This document shows, piece after piece, positions 9,442-19,435 of a DNA stretch of 64,000 nucleotides. The position numbers and the translations under genes are program-made. Source of the DNA: Ascarosepion bandense (lineage: Eukaryota > Mollusca > Cephalopoda > Sepiida > Sepiidae); NCBI GenBank assembly GCA_037127315.1, contig JBBBDQ010001269.1, positions 2,656,210 to 2,720,209 on the forward strand. The letters run 5' to 3'. Under the pieces are notes generated by a model. That model saw only the letters and a list, made by a program, of their open reading frames with translations, was not told where the DNA came from and made no database searches. Position 1 is the stretch's first letter. Every line of letters starts with the position of its first letter.

Positions 9442-9470
<29 letters not shown>
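8905..9470. mobile_element. Family A mosaic: plus, minus, plus segments
   Basis: Bases 8,912-9,025 are plus (GATGGTGGATGTTTTTATGT to AAATTATCGAAATGCTGG). Bases 9,026-9,237 are minus (CATCCACCATCAACGACGAT to ACACCGCGTGATAGCGCG). Bases 9,238-9,470 are plus again (TGAAGATGGCTCATGTGAGC to CCTCGATACAC). Both junctions fall near the CTGAAGATGG motif, so the switch points are at or beside the hairpin. Confidence 0.65.
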
Positions 9471-9480
<10 letters not shown>

Positions 9481-9583
9481 TCTTTAATACATCATTTGTG
9501 TGTATCTCTCTCAATCTCTCGCTCTCTCTTTAAATATAGAAATAGATGTAGAGAGAGAGAGAGACAGAAGGGGAGTAGGAGTG

Positions 9584-9622
<39 letters not shown>

Positions 9623-9640
9623 TAGGGAAATAGAGATCGC
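9445..9640. repeat. (TA)n followed by (CT)/(GA)n low complexity
   Basis: A TA tract at 9,445-9,477, then CT-rich 9,505-9,530 and GA-rich 9,550-9,620 sequence. Frames through this region code only Arg/Glu or Ser/Leu runs. Confidence 0.9.
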
Positions 9641-10540
9641 AAGACTGTTTGATATGTTCTCTGGATAATCATGATAACGCTAGTGTTAATGCTAATTTTT
9701 CGTAGTTTATGCACTTCTGTGTTTTTGCGAAGCTTTGTGTCTGTTACTATGAATATATTTAATCAGTTCTTGAAACGAATGAGGAATTACGTCTACAAAA
9801 TACTTTCAAATCAAATTCTCTTTACAGAATCTTTCACTCGCGAGAAAATGCTGGCGTTGGTGAAGTCGATTTTTCAATAAATGTGTCTGTTCAGTGTTCC
9901 TCCACGATAAAGACAAAAGCATCCAATCACTCTCCCCACTCTGTCTCTCTCTCTCTTTCTCTTTCTCTCCCTGTTTTTCTCTCTCTTTCTCTGTTATGCG
10001 TTGAAACAGAGACAGGCATGCGCATTATGGACTGAATATGTTACGTTATACATTGGTATATGTGTAGAATCAACATTTTTGTCAAAGAGGATTTGAAGAC
10101 TAAATATATATATTTTTTTTTAAATCATTTTACTTTTAGAATGACGATAATGTCACTATGAAGCAAAGGATTGCTGACGTGATGGAGCTTAAGAAGATTT
10201 TAGTAAAGGGAAATAAGTTTCAAAGAACAGGGTTCAGAAACGATAGCGATTGATTTTGCTTTTAATTTTTTTGAAGAACGTAGGTGGAAAGCAAGAAAAT
10301 AAAAACATTGAGTTGGTTGGTTGTTTTGTTTTTATGGCATATCAACACCTCAGCGGTTCATTTATTGCCAACTAAATGTTATTTATTTATTGCTGGTAAT
10401 ACCTTTTCTTTCAAAAATTTATTGTTGTTTTTATATAAGTTTTGTGTCTAGTAATCCTTTTTTCTTTTCGAGTATCAAGATTCATTGGGATTTGTTTTTA
10501 AGGGCAGGCTCCTCAAGTCCTACCCTTGTTATTTAACACA
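9641..10540. other. No recognisable feature
   Basis: A (CT)n-rich stretch at about 9,930-9,995 and otherwise unique AT-rich sequence. No coding block or element end was recognised. Confidence 0.5.
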
Positions 10541-10591
10541 TAACTGGAGGGAATCGACGGATTAATACATTTCCCAAGGGTACCAGTGCCT
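10541..10591 (-). mobile_element. SINE-1 fragment
   Basis: GACGGATTAATACATTTCCC AAGGGTA matches the middle of SINE-1 in minus orientation, as at 13,076-13,105 and 21,675-21,705. It breaks off into family P sequence. Confidence 0.6.
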
Positions 10592-10796
10592 TGGTAGTCG
10601 TAGACCTGTAAACCTCTAGTGGAAACCCTCTAGTGGAAGACCAATACACCACTATGCGTCCTGGCCTTCGTCTGTCTTTATGACTGACGCCAGCCAATGA
10701 CATTACTGTGAGGTGGAAACAAGGTGTATGCATATTCATCACATATATATTACATCAGATAGATAGATAGATAAATAGATAGTGATATGTCCTGGA

Positions 10797-10839
<43 letters not shown>

Positions 10840-11095
10840 TTCGAGGTAGCAAGCGGTTTTGGCAAATGTAACCGGTTAGGACAATCTAGTAGGTAGACGT
10901 AATGGACGGTACTCATCGTATGCAGTATCCTGCGAGGTAGACCAATAGTCGTATAGACTTATGGACGTAGACCTATAGACCTATAGACGTAAACCTCTAT
11001 ACGTCCTCGCCTTCGTCTGTATTTATGGCTGACACCAGCCAATCACATTACTGTGAGGGGGATCCAAGGTGTATACATATTCATTACATATTCAT
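10592..11095 (+). mobile_element. Repeat family P, two adjacent copies
   Basis: Bases 10,640-10,745 and 10,985-11,090 share GTCCT.GCCTTCGTCTGT, CTGAC.CCAGCCAAT.ACATTA, then CAAGGTGTAT.CATATTCAT. Before the second copy the block GGTAGCAAGCGGTTTTGGCA to GGTACTCATCGTATGCAGTA (10,845-10,930) follows GGAAAGGGATATATAT. The same set of blocks occurs inverted at 13,425-13,802. No coding capacity; a non-autonomous element of unknown class. Confidence 0.6.
10802..10837. repeat. (TA)n microsatellite inside family P
   Basis: The TA tract extends from the GGGATATAT motif of family P. Confidence 0.9.
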
Positions 11096-11605
11096 TTACA
11101 AACTCTTGTACAATGTTTTCCCTATTATCGATAATAATTTACTGCATTAACTGCTTTTTTCGTTTTCGCTGTTTTGGTTTCGTAATTCGTTATAGTCTGT
11201 ATTCTTTATATCCTGCAAACGAGAACAGAAAATTTACTAGATGTCATTTTTAATATGGAGATGGATTTTGGGAATCTTCGAGAGAATAATTTCCCAATCG
11301 AAACTGTCTAAACCAGCGTTGACGTGTCGGCACACTTAAAGCTTAATTTGCAAAAACAGAACGAATATCTCTTGCAAACGACATTTTTGAAAAGCCATCT
11401 TTGAATTCATACAGCATACAGTGTCTGATATGTGACAGATCCACACTCATTTTAAAAGCAGAAAATCGATATAACATTTACCCACACTGATATTAAGTAT
11501 TCTGCAATGAAATGCGCATTTGAATGAAAAATTAATGGTTGTTCTACTGTAAATATTCAAACAGTAAAACAGTGCCCCAAAAGTAATGATGTCAATAATT
11601 TCCGG
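11096..11605. other. No recognisable feature
   Basis: AT-rich sequence. A short frame at 11,053-11,253 has no recognisable motif and starts in repeat DNA. Confidence 0.45.
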
Positions 11606-11607
11606 CC

Positions 11608-11700
<93 letters not shown>
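11608..11700. repeat. (CA)n(TA)n microsatellite
   Basis: About 52 bp of CA then about 40 bp of TA, abutting the left arm of a foldback element. Confidence 0.95.
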
Positions 11701-11706
<6 letters not shown>

Positions 11707-12364
11707 ATTATATTTGAGAACATGTACATAACTTCTCTATATATAATCGCTACGAAGGCGCATCCGTTTCTGCATCGGAGTACCGATGCTTCGTCAGGCG
11801 ATGTGGTACTGGGAATCCTTTATATGAAAATAGAAAATTAAAACTTACAAATTTAATAGTGAAAATGATTTCCAAAATATGATCTAATTAAAAATCAAAG
11901 ATTTAAAATTAAAAATTGAACAGAGAAAGCGATTCCCAAACAATGATATAAAAAATCAAAAATTAAAAATGTAAGACAAAAAACACATTCCCTAAACCCA
12001 ATATTAAGATTAAACATGCAAACTTACACCGATTGTAAAAACTCTGCAAAAATAAAATTAAACAAAAAAAAAACATCCGCACCAACTAATAAATTCCAAC
12101 GGTCACAGACTGACTCCATTATCTTGCTAACACCCACCAACACACACTAACACTCTCCACAAAAAATTCCAACTGTCAACGAAATATCACAATATCAGAA
12201 CCCCCAGCCAATACCCCTAACAAAACGAAATAAATAAAATTGAAAAGGATTCCCAGTACCACATCGCCTGACGAAGCATCGGTACTCCGATGCAGAAACG
12301 GACACACCTTCGTAGCGATTATGTATATAAAGAAGTTATGTACATGTTCTAAAATATAATTTAT
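11701..12364. mobile_element. Foldback element with ~120-bp terminal inverted repeats
   Basis: Bases 11,701-11,820 and 12,246-12,364 are near-perfect reverse complements, starting TTATAAATTATATTT and ending CTGGGAATCCTT, with only a few mismatches. Each arm holds CCTGACGAAGCATCGGTACT CCGATGCAGAAAC, a hairpin with a hammerhead-like CUGANGA...GAAA frame but an extra A.A mismatch at the base of stem II. The 425-bp centre is A-rich (repeated AAAAATTAAAAAT) and non-coding. It could be a non-autonomous relative of a Penelope-like element, whose terminal repeats can be inverted, or a foldback DNA transposon. I cannot decide between them. Confidence 0.75.
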
Positions 12365-12584
12365 AATAAATATTCACAGCTCTATAAAGAAAATTATATA
12401 TCGAGCACTGCTTTAAATTAATGTTTTGGACGTGGAAAGAATTCTTCGTTCTATATTCACTCGGATATATATAAATATATATAAACGATAATAATGATCG
12501 TTTGAAACCAGAAATTATGTCAGTCAGTAGAAATCTGAAAGAAAGCAGACTTTCTCAACATCAGAGATAGCGTATTAATAGGAT

Positions 12585-12760
12585 TCAGTCGGTCAGTTAA
12601 GTGTCATACGTGATACGCGATTGGGCGATCATGTCTCGAAAGAGACATGACTAACTGGGCAGATTTTCTCGCCGTGGGTTGTCATTGCTTTCTGCAGCAG
12701 ACAGGTTGCCGACCAAGGCTATAGAACCCAATCTACCCTATTATTTCACTCATACTGAAG
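12585..12760 (-). mobile_element. SINE-1 copy, head-truncated
   Basis: It starts at left with the SINE 3' end CAGTCGGTCAGTTAAGTG and runs through GACATGACTAACTGGGCAG and GGTTGCCGACCAAGGCTATA to about 12,755. It then breaks off into AGAAGAAGAA. The tRNA-like head is missing. Confidence 0.8.
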
Positions 12761-12889
12761 AAGAAGAAGAGATAGATAATAATATATTAACTATAATTAG
12801 TGGGGTCTCAGTTTATTACTATATAGCAACAGAAAACCGATTCCCCACTTTATGTCCAGTAGAAGTTTTAATTATGTTTCCAACTATTA

Positions 12890-13202
12890 TGTTCACTCAG
12901 TCAGTTTAAGTGCCATATGTGATATATGCTTGGGCGATCATGTCTCGAAAGAGACATGACTGACTGAGCAAAAGATTATCATGCAGTCGGTTGCCATTGA
13001 TTTCTGCGGTAGACTGGTTACTGACCAAGGCTATAGAAACGAATGTACCCTATTATTTAATCTGTAACTGAAGAGACGGATTAATACATTTCCCAAGGGT
13101 ATTTGCACGTAAGTGAATGGAAGGAATTCAAATGGAATTCGAACTCGGCTGCCCGGTTTCTCGTTCCGAGACGATATCCGCTGCACAACAACGCTACTGG
13201 GC
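12890..13202 (-). mobile_element. SINE-1 copy, near full length
   Basis: The 3' end CACTCAGTCAGTTTAAGTGC is at left. The middle is GGTTACTGACCAAGGCTATA and GACGGATTAATACATTTCCC. The tRNA-like head is at right (AATGGAATTCGAACTCGGCT is the B box on minus; CGTTCCGAGACGATATCCGC TGCAC is the anticodon arm and A-box side). Confidence 0.85.
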
Positions 13203-13244
13203 GTGTATAATGATAATATACAGGCAAAAAAGTCTGCCTCTTTC

Positions 13245-13380
13245 TACTGAGTGCCCATAGCTCAGAGGTAGAATCGCCGACTGACGCCAATTCGGTCGGG
13301 TTTCACCCAGGATCAAAAGCAACTGGCTGCCTAACCGTATTGATAAGATGTGATACAGCGAAACACATCTGTCTGCGGAT

Positions 13381-13383
<3 letters not shown>
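13245..13383 (+). mobile_element. Hammerhead-SINE copy, fullest head, near-intact ribozyme fold
   Basis: The tRNA-like head has a strong A-box match (TAGCTCAGAGGTAGA at 13,258-13,272) and a B-box-like GGGTTTCACCC near 13,298-13,308. The hammerhead lies at 13,331-13,383. Stem I is CCGUA (13,335-13,339) with UGCGG (13,374-13,378). Stem III is ACA/UGU with a CAUC loop ending in the canonical GUC triplet (13,371-13,373). GAAA is present, but CUGAUGA has become UUGAUAA, so cleavage is unlikely. It runs straight into (TA)n after GGATGAC. Confidence 0.75.
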
Positions 13384-13423
<40 letters not shown>

Positions 13424-13427
13424 TATT
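13384..13427. repeat. (TA)n microsatellite
   Basis: A TA tract with a short CACACA interruption, starting at the hammerhead-SINE end. Confidence 0.9.
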
Positions 13428-13802
13428 GATGTAATGCATATGCATACACCTTTGTTCCCCCTCAGAGATATATGATTGGCTGGCGTCAGCCTAAAATGCA
13501 GATTAAGGCAGGGACGCCAAGGTCTACGCTTATTGAAAGGCCTGTTGACTACACATATTGCATAAGCCTACGCCTAACCATACTGCATACGACTACGACG
13601 AGTAACAGTCCATAACGGCCACTTGCTAGATTATAACACTCGGTTGCATTGTCAAAACCACTTATCTACTTCCAATAATATATATATCCCTTTCCAGGAC
13701 ATCGGAAAGGGATATATATATTATTCTAAGTATCTAAGTGATTTTGGCAATGCAACCGGGTGTGACAATCTAGCAAGTAGCAGTTATGGACTGGTACTCG
13801 GC
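13428..13802 (-). mobile_element. Repeat family P copy ending in a ~200-bp palindrome
   Basis: Bases 13,430-13,560 are family P on the minus strand (TGCATACACCTTTGTTCCCC, GATTGGCTGGCGTCAG). Bases 13,600-13,695 and 13,703-13,800 form an imperfect palindrome with ~95-bp arms around a centre of CCAGGACATCGG. Landmarks are CACTTGCTAGATT/AATCTAGCAAGT, GGTTGCATTG/CAATGCAACC and ATATATCCCTTT/AAAGGGATATAT. It can extrude as a cruciform. No coding content. Confidence 0.75.
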
Positions 13803-13809
13803 GTGTATT

Positions 13810-13849
<40 letters not shown>

Positions 13850-13865
13850 TGTGTGTGTGTGTTTA
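13810..13865. repeat. (TA)n(GT)n microsatellite
   Basis: A TA tract followed by a short GT tract. Confidence 0.9.
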
Positions 13866-14099
13866 TGAAGAAAAATATATCCATTCGCACGAACATCAAA
13901 ATAAACTATATATATATATATTAGCCAGTTATTTGTCAGTGTCCAATAAGACCAGCAAACAGTTGGATCAAAAAGTGATCAATACTTATTTAAAATGAAA
14001 AGTTAACATGTACAGCTTGTAAATATTCAAATTCGGAAGATCAGTCAATTACGCTACTTAGATTTTCACTTTTAGGAACCTTCGAATGTTTCATATTAA

Positions 14100-14405
14100 C
14101 TGATGTGCGTTGTGGTACAGTGGATCTCGTCTTGGAACGAGAAACCGGGGAGCCGAGTTCGAATTCCAGTTGAATCCATTGTATTCACTTACGCGCAAAT
14201 ACCCTTGGGAAAGGTATTAATCCGTCTCTTCCTTCCAGTTATGGGTTAAGTAGCAGGACAGATTGGGTTCTATAGCCTTGGTCGGCAACCAGTCTACTGC
14301 AGAAAGCAAACTACTGTGGGATAATCTTCTGCCCAGTCAGTCATGTCTCTTTCGATACATGATTGGCCAAATGTGTTTCACGTATGGCACTTAACTGAAT
14401 GATAA
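14100..14405 (+). mobile_element. SINE-1, full-length plus-strand copy (family reference)
   Basis: The Pol III-type head has A box TGGTACAGTGGA (14,115-14,126) and B box GAGTTCGAATTCC (14,155-14,167), with a recognisable anticodon arm CTCGTCTTGGAACGAG between them. The body contains ACCCTTGGGAAAGGTATTAA and TATAGCCTTGGTCGGCAACC. The 3' end is CAGTCAGTCATGTCTCTTTC to GGCACTTAACTGAATGA. It is a typical tRNA-derived SINE. No open frame. Confidence 0.85.
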
Positions 14406-15265
14406 AAGTCCGAATTATGGCTGGCAGTAAACAACTTAGAAATTATGTTTTGGCTGGTACAACTCCGGATAAAAATGTTTATAATTACATTTTGCTAGTT
14501 TTGACCAAGTCCTCCCTTATTTTGTCATCATGCTTTCTGGATTGTTCTGTTATAAGTTCGAAAGAGCATTGCATTAACAGTTAATATAAAACGCCTGAAG
14601 ATACTGAAAGGTTCAAACCAAGGTTGCGTTATCAGAAGAATATATATATATATATTACAAAATATTATCATGTTGATATTTTAATATTCTAATTTGGAAA
14701 GAAAGCCTTTTTTTTTTCATAAATATATGTAAGATGTACTGAAAGAATATTAAAACACGATGGTACAATTATAATTCAAGCTAAAAAATCCTTATAAATT
14801 TTACCAAGCTGGCTATCTACATGTAAAATTTTAAAGAAAAATTCTAAATGCCCTTATTTACTTTGGAGTATATTACAAAAGTCCAGACCTTTCAACAGTG
14901 GTGATGTCTAGAAAAGAATTTAGTCATAGTATTATTTCCGGAATGAGACTGGCTGCTAAATGAAAAGTCCGAATTAACACCTGGATGTAAACACCTGGAA
15001 AATATATTTGGGGTTAGTACAAACTCGGATGAAAGTGTTTACAATATTATTTCGATGTCTCGACCAACGACTTCCTAATTTTAAACTTCCGGTTATGCGT
15101 CTTGAATGTTCCTGTATTAAATTTGTAAGAGCCTTGGATAATCAGTTCGTCTAACCCGCCTGAAGATACTGAAAGATTGAAACTAATGTAATGTTTGATT
15201 AAAATTTTAAAAATTATTAAAATCCGAGGAGATGAAATCAAATGGGTGTAATTCATAATTATTAA
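14406..15265 (+). repeat. Dispersed repeat present twice (about 14,405-14,640 and 14,960-15,215)
   Basis: Both segments share AAGTCCGAATTA, GTACAA.CTCGGAT.AAA.TGTTTA, a C-rich block, and CGCCTGAAGATACTGAAAG. They diverge clearly (roughly 70 percent by eye) and are in the same orientation. The gap between them (14,641-14,959) has a (TA)n tract at 14,640-14,655 and no recognised feature. Class unknown. The CTGAAGATACTGAAAG end resembles the hairpin-type ends of other Penelope-like repeats here, but the stem is weak. Confidence 0.55.
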
Positions 15266-15501
15266 TCCTAATATTTGCGCGGGAACGAAACATTGAAAAT
15301 TTTAATTTTTTATTTTTATGTAATCTTAGATTAATATTAAATTTTTGCTTTTTTTTATTAAAAAATCAGTAACCTCATTTTGTAAGATGTAACTCCGATG
15401 AACATCGAGGGAACTTAAATTTAAATCTATTAAACTGAGTTTAAAAATGCACATAACGATTGCTTAATGCATGAAACTCAGAATCTTGTCATCGACGTAG
15501 G

Positions 15502-15506
<5 letters not shown>

Positions 15507-15554
<48 letters not shown>
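15507..15554. repeat. (TA)n microsatellite
   Basis: A TA tract immediately before a Helitron CTAG end. The stretch 15,266-15,506 before it is AT-rich without features. Confidence 0.95.
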
Positions 15555-15555
<1 letters not shown>

Positions 15556-15556
<1 letters not shown>

Positions 15557-16178
15557 TAGTTTACCCGGCCACGCGTTGCTGTGGCTCAGTTTGGTTAAAT
15601 TGAAAAATTTATTTACTAAACCAACGTAATAAAAGGGATATCGTAATAAGTCGTTGAAATAAAATGAATAGAAAATTTCCTTTTAAAAAGGGAAGGAACT
15701 TCTATTGTTTACGCCCGCCAAAATATAATTAATAATAAAAAAGAGCCTAGGTTTAAAAAAAAAATCAAACAAATAATTTATTTACTAAAACAACAAAATA
15801 GGAATTGTGCGCTAAATTTGAGAATCGTGTATAATTATTTATATTGATCCTATGTGTAAGAATTTCGTATTTTCTCACAGAAATTCCAGAATATAAAATT
15901 TCGTTTATCTTAAATGTGGAGTTTTCCCATGTTTTTTATGAAATAACGAAGTTATCTGTAAACATTGAAAATAGAAGTTTTTTGCTTCGGTTTCATCGGC
16001 TCTAATCGAGTTTGAAAATTTATTTTTTAATATTGTAATATTTTTTTGATATTAGGTATATAAAAACAAGCTGGTATTCGATTAAAATGCTATAGTAAAA
16101 TTTCCAAACTATTGGTGCAGCCGTTTTCTAGAATACCGGATAGTAACAAACGGACAAATACATTTTTATTCAGATAGA
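15556..16178 (-). mobile_element. Non-autonomous Helitron, minus strand
   Basis: On the minus strand the element begins TCTATCTGAATAAAAATG after an A (right border at 16,178). It ends with a GC-rich hairpin region GCCACAGCAACGCGTGGCCG GGTAA and then CTAG (15,556-15,559), followed by T. TC...CTAG termini, a subterminal hairpin and insertion between A and T without duplication are the defining Helitron features. The 623-bp body is AT-rich with no Rep/helicase coding, so it needs help in trans. The opposite border lies in (TA)n. Confidence 0.75.
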
Positions 16179-16271
16179 TGTTGTCCTACTATGTATATAC
16201 ATATAATACCTCCCTTCATACGACATATACTATACTTGGGTGCACCTTCATACGTATATTTATTAATTCAA

Positions 16272-16308
<37 letters not shown>

Positions 16309-17199
16309 TGAACTTAAAACGTAATTTTATACTAATCCTTTTTAACTGACAAATAAACCCAGTGTTAAGAATTTATAAGCTGTGTAACATATTTTGAAAC
16401 ATTTTCAATTTTTTAAATAATGCGTTATTTAAATGGAAACATCGAATTCTTTACTCTTAAAAATTTTATAAAAATCTTTTACAATTTTATTTAAGTTTTA
16501 AATGTATTTAATTAACTTTACTGTAATATTCATTTCAGCTTATAAAGAACAGAAAATAGGTTCTGACTTAATGCATTTTTAACAATAATATATATATATT
16601 GTGTTGTGTGTGTGTGTCTGTGTGTTTGTGTGTCATCAAGAGAGACAGACGGGCAGAGACAGAATAAGAAGATAAGATTTATCGCAGAAAATATTATTTA
16701 TTGGTACCTATTGCGTACGCACCTCTTTAAAATCTAGACGTGCTCTAAAAACACGTGTTTAAGATAAACTTTTTTAAGTGCAGGTTCAGCTTTAAGGTGC
16801 AAGTTAATTAGACGCTTTCGAAATAATAAGGAAGGAAACGTTGTGATATGAATTAACGTGTCTCTTTTAATTAGTGGAAAATGTTTTCGATTACAAACCT
16901 ATACACAAAATTCCTTAATAGAATACACGTTTTCTTTATACTGAAAGCAGTGGAAAATTTAATTTGACAAAATTAGTGAGCATTAGTTTCGTGAATTGTA
17001 AGACTGGAATAATTAATAATTATTTACTTCTGCGTTTTTTTTGTTTTTTTTTTACATTTGGCAAATTAATTATACATGTGACATTACTCTGAATAGACAT
17101 AGGAGCTAGTATGTAAAGATTGTGCATTGAAGACAAGGTATTTTAAAATATACCAGCTCAAAACTAGAATTATAATCAATATTTTTTTATATAATCATG
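16179..17199. other. No gene; contains a (TA)n tract
   Basis: (TA)n at 16,272-16,304 and a TG-rich stretch at 16,600-16,633. The remainder is unrecognised AT-rich sequence. Confidence 0.5.
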
Positions 17200-17521
17200 T
17201 TGGCCCAAGAAATTCATTTTACTGCCACTGTTGAGCAGGGGGTTACATAGAAGGAAAGTTATGAGAAAGAGTGGCAGGTGTCAGGAAGTGGGTAAGAGAA
17301 GGATGAGAATACTGTTGAGAGTGGAGTGGACGGAGAAAGGGGCATGAGAGAGAGAGAGAGTAGTGAGATAGGGGATGACTATTGATTTTACATTTGAATT
17401 TTTGAAGATTGTAACTGTTGGGAAAGCAAGTAAACGGAAGTGATTTCCACAGGCGGGAAGAGCGAGAGAAGAAGCTGTTGGAGTAGAATTTGCGTTTAAA
17501 TATGTATGTTGCTAATTTCAT
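17200..17521 (-). pseudogene. CR1/Jockey-like LINE ORF2 C-terminus and 3' end
   Basis: The minus strand encodes an open stretch of about 90 residues including FYSNSFFSRSSRLWKSLPFT and CFPNSYNLQKFKCKINSHPL. It is the clearest version of the C-terminal LINE segment also at 5.3, 7.1 and 35.6 kb. The 3' UTR segment CTGCCACTGTTGAGCAGGGG follows at left. The RT is absent (5' truncation). Confidence 0.7.
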
Positions 17522-17674
17522 TTTGTCAATTTCTGGAACTTTCCGTAATATTGTCGTTTTTCATTTTTTACTTCACGATACATTTCAAACCAGAGATGGT
17601 TATTTACGAAAAATTGAAAATTGAAAATTGTGTATATAAGGCTTGATTTAACTTTGATTAGACTGTGAAATAGT

Positions 17675-17900
17675 TAGAATTCGAGTGGTCTACGACTCAC
17701 AAGATTAATTGGTGGCTTCCTCTGCGATGGTAGAGGTCGAAGGTTCGAATCCTGTCGAATGACACAAATTTTTGTAACAAATATTTTTAAAAAATAATTA
17801 GGCTAGTAGAAATACATATATAAATACGCTATTTAATTAAAAACAGAATATATAGTCAAATACGTGTATCGATTAAAAATAATGTTCAAACAAATAAATT
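17675..17900 (+). mobile_element. SINE-2 copy
   Basis: The tRNA-like head has GGCTTCCTCTGCGATGG and a B box GGTTCGAATCC (17,740-17,750), ending GTCGAATGACACA. The body is ATTAGGCTAGTAGAAATACA and the 3' end CAAATACGTGTATCGATTAA matches the copy at 3.5 kb. It is flanked at right by (TA)n at 17,903-17,927. This copy lacks the inverted tail seen at 3,471. Confidence 0.75.
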
Positions 17901-18043
17901 TAATATATATATATATATATATATATTGTTTGTATTTGATACGTCAAAATAAAATTAAAACACGTACTCGGAATCTCAAGACATTTCCTATAAATAACAA
18001 GGAAAATAATAATAGCCGCATCAACTTGCAGTATTCACATTAT

Positions 18044-18300
18044 ATGCACTATTGCCCTCATCTTTGTTGCCATTTGTACGACATTTCGCTTCTTAGGATT
18101 TTCGAACCGAACGATATACCCCAGTTGTTATTATTGTAATAAAGGGTTCGGTTTGAAATTCCTATCACCTGAAGAAGGGCGGAGCGTACAACGACCGAAA
18201 CGTCGTCCAATTGGCAACAAAGATTAGGACAATAGTCCGAATAATGTAAATGATGTAAATACTACCTCAACTGAGAAATATAGACAAATACTAAAGTATC
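18044..18300 (+). mobile_element. Penelope-like terminal segment with internal inverted repeat
   Basis: It contains CACCTGAAGAAGGGCGGAGC to ACGACCGAAACGTCG, a hairpin-type end also present inverted at 25.98-26.09 kb. CTCATCTTTGTTGCCATTTG (18,058 on) and its near reverse complement (CCAATTGGCAACAAAGATTA, 18,210 on) flank the hairpin, giving a ~175-bp foldback. No open frame. Assignment to Penelope-like ends is by resemblance only. Confidence 0.5.
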
Positions 18301-18704
18301 AACTTGCAAAAACAAGCGTCCTCGCTATGTCGTTAAACTACATTCAGCAGCAAGGCCTCTGATGGTGAGGTTTTGACTTACCTGGAACCACTTCTTATGG
18401 TACTCACACCTGTCACGATAGTCACACATATTATGATGAGCAACACGCGTTTAGATAATCTTCTTATTTCATTTTTTCTTGTCTAAAGAATGTATTTTTC
18501 AGGACATTTGTTTTTTTTGCATTCTGTCTTTGTTGATAAAACTACTTATTAATTTCATATCACTATAAAAAAAAAATTATATTCAAGACTTCTTAACAGT
18601 TATAATCATTACATGGTTGACATTTAATATTTACACTTTAATTCTTTTAATGGCTTATAAGCTTTTTTCTTCGCATTTTATGTGAAGTAATTAGAATCCA
18701 ATCT
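18301..18704. other. No recognisable feature
   Basis: AT-rich sequence with T and A runs. No coding block seen. Confidence 0.5.
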
Positions 18705-19330
18705 GCCAACTGCAAGTTGGAAAATCGAAAATAAAACAAGTAAAAAAATTCAAATACTTGGGAAATGTTTTGACTGAGGATGGAATGTGCGACATGGAGA
18801 TCCAAAGACGCATTGGCATGGCCAAAGATGCATTTCAGAAACTAACCAGAGTACTGAAAGACAGGAAAATCTCATTAGAAACAAAGAAACGAATGCGGGA
18901 TTGCGATCTCATCAAAGATGAAGTAGAGGCTTGAGGCAACAGAAATGAGATTTTACAGAAGGATGCTGAAGATACCATGAACAGAGCACGTATGCAACAA
19001 TGAGTTATTGGAAAGGATGCAAACGAGAAGAAAACTGATAATAAATACCAGGAAGAGACAAATGAGGTCCCTGGGACGCGTAATGAGGAAGTAAGACCTG
19101 AAGAACTTGATACTCGCAGTTCCGATAAATCGACTGAGAGACAGGGGAAAGCAGCACGAGACGTACTTGTAAGGTCTGAGCAAATGGTTGAAGGATCGGG
19201 GCTTGGAAGGGATACCAAGAGAAAAATTATTGACAGCGACAAGAGCCAAGTGGAAGTCCATGATCGTCTACGTCCTGAAGGGACACGGCGCATGAAGAAG
19301 ATTGAAGATGTTGGTGGATTTTTTAAATAT
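18705..19330 (+). pseudogene. RTE-like LINE, C-terminal remnant
   Basis: Plus frames read KQVKKFKYLGNVLTEDGMCD, then IQRRIGMAKDAFQKLTRVLK. After a deletion they continue TEMRFYRRMLKIPWTEHV, RRKLIINTRKRQMRSLGRVM, and RDRGKQHETYL with LSKWLKDRGL. This is the same protein region and family as the minus-strand remnants at 1.46-2.6 and 20.3-21.3 kb. Frameshifts and a deletion of the DVKVWVLYGSETW-type segment make it non-functional. Confidence 0.75.
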
Positions 19331-19435
19331 TTTCACTATACATTTTTTGCAGCCTTTAGAGGGTAGCCAAAAAATTTAATTAATCTTGATTATTATCATT
19401 ATTTTATTTTAACTTGCTCTTAGTCATAAAATAAA
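19331..19435. other. Short unassigned spacer
   Basis: AT-rich DNA between the RTE-like remnant and a Helitron, probably LINE 3' UTR. Confidence 0.4.

Noticed and set aside
14100..14170. tRNA gene with A and B boxes
   Set aside because: The same head occurs in many copies, each followed by an identical ~230-bp body; it is SINE-1.
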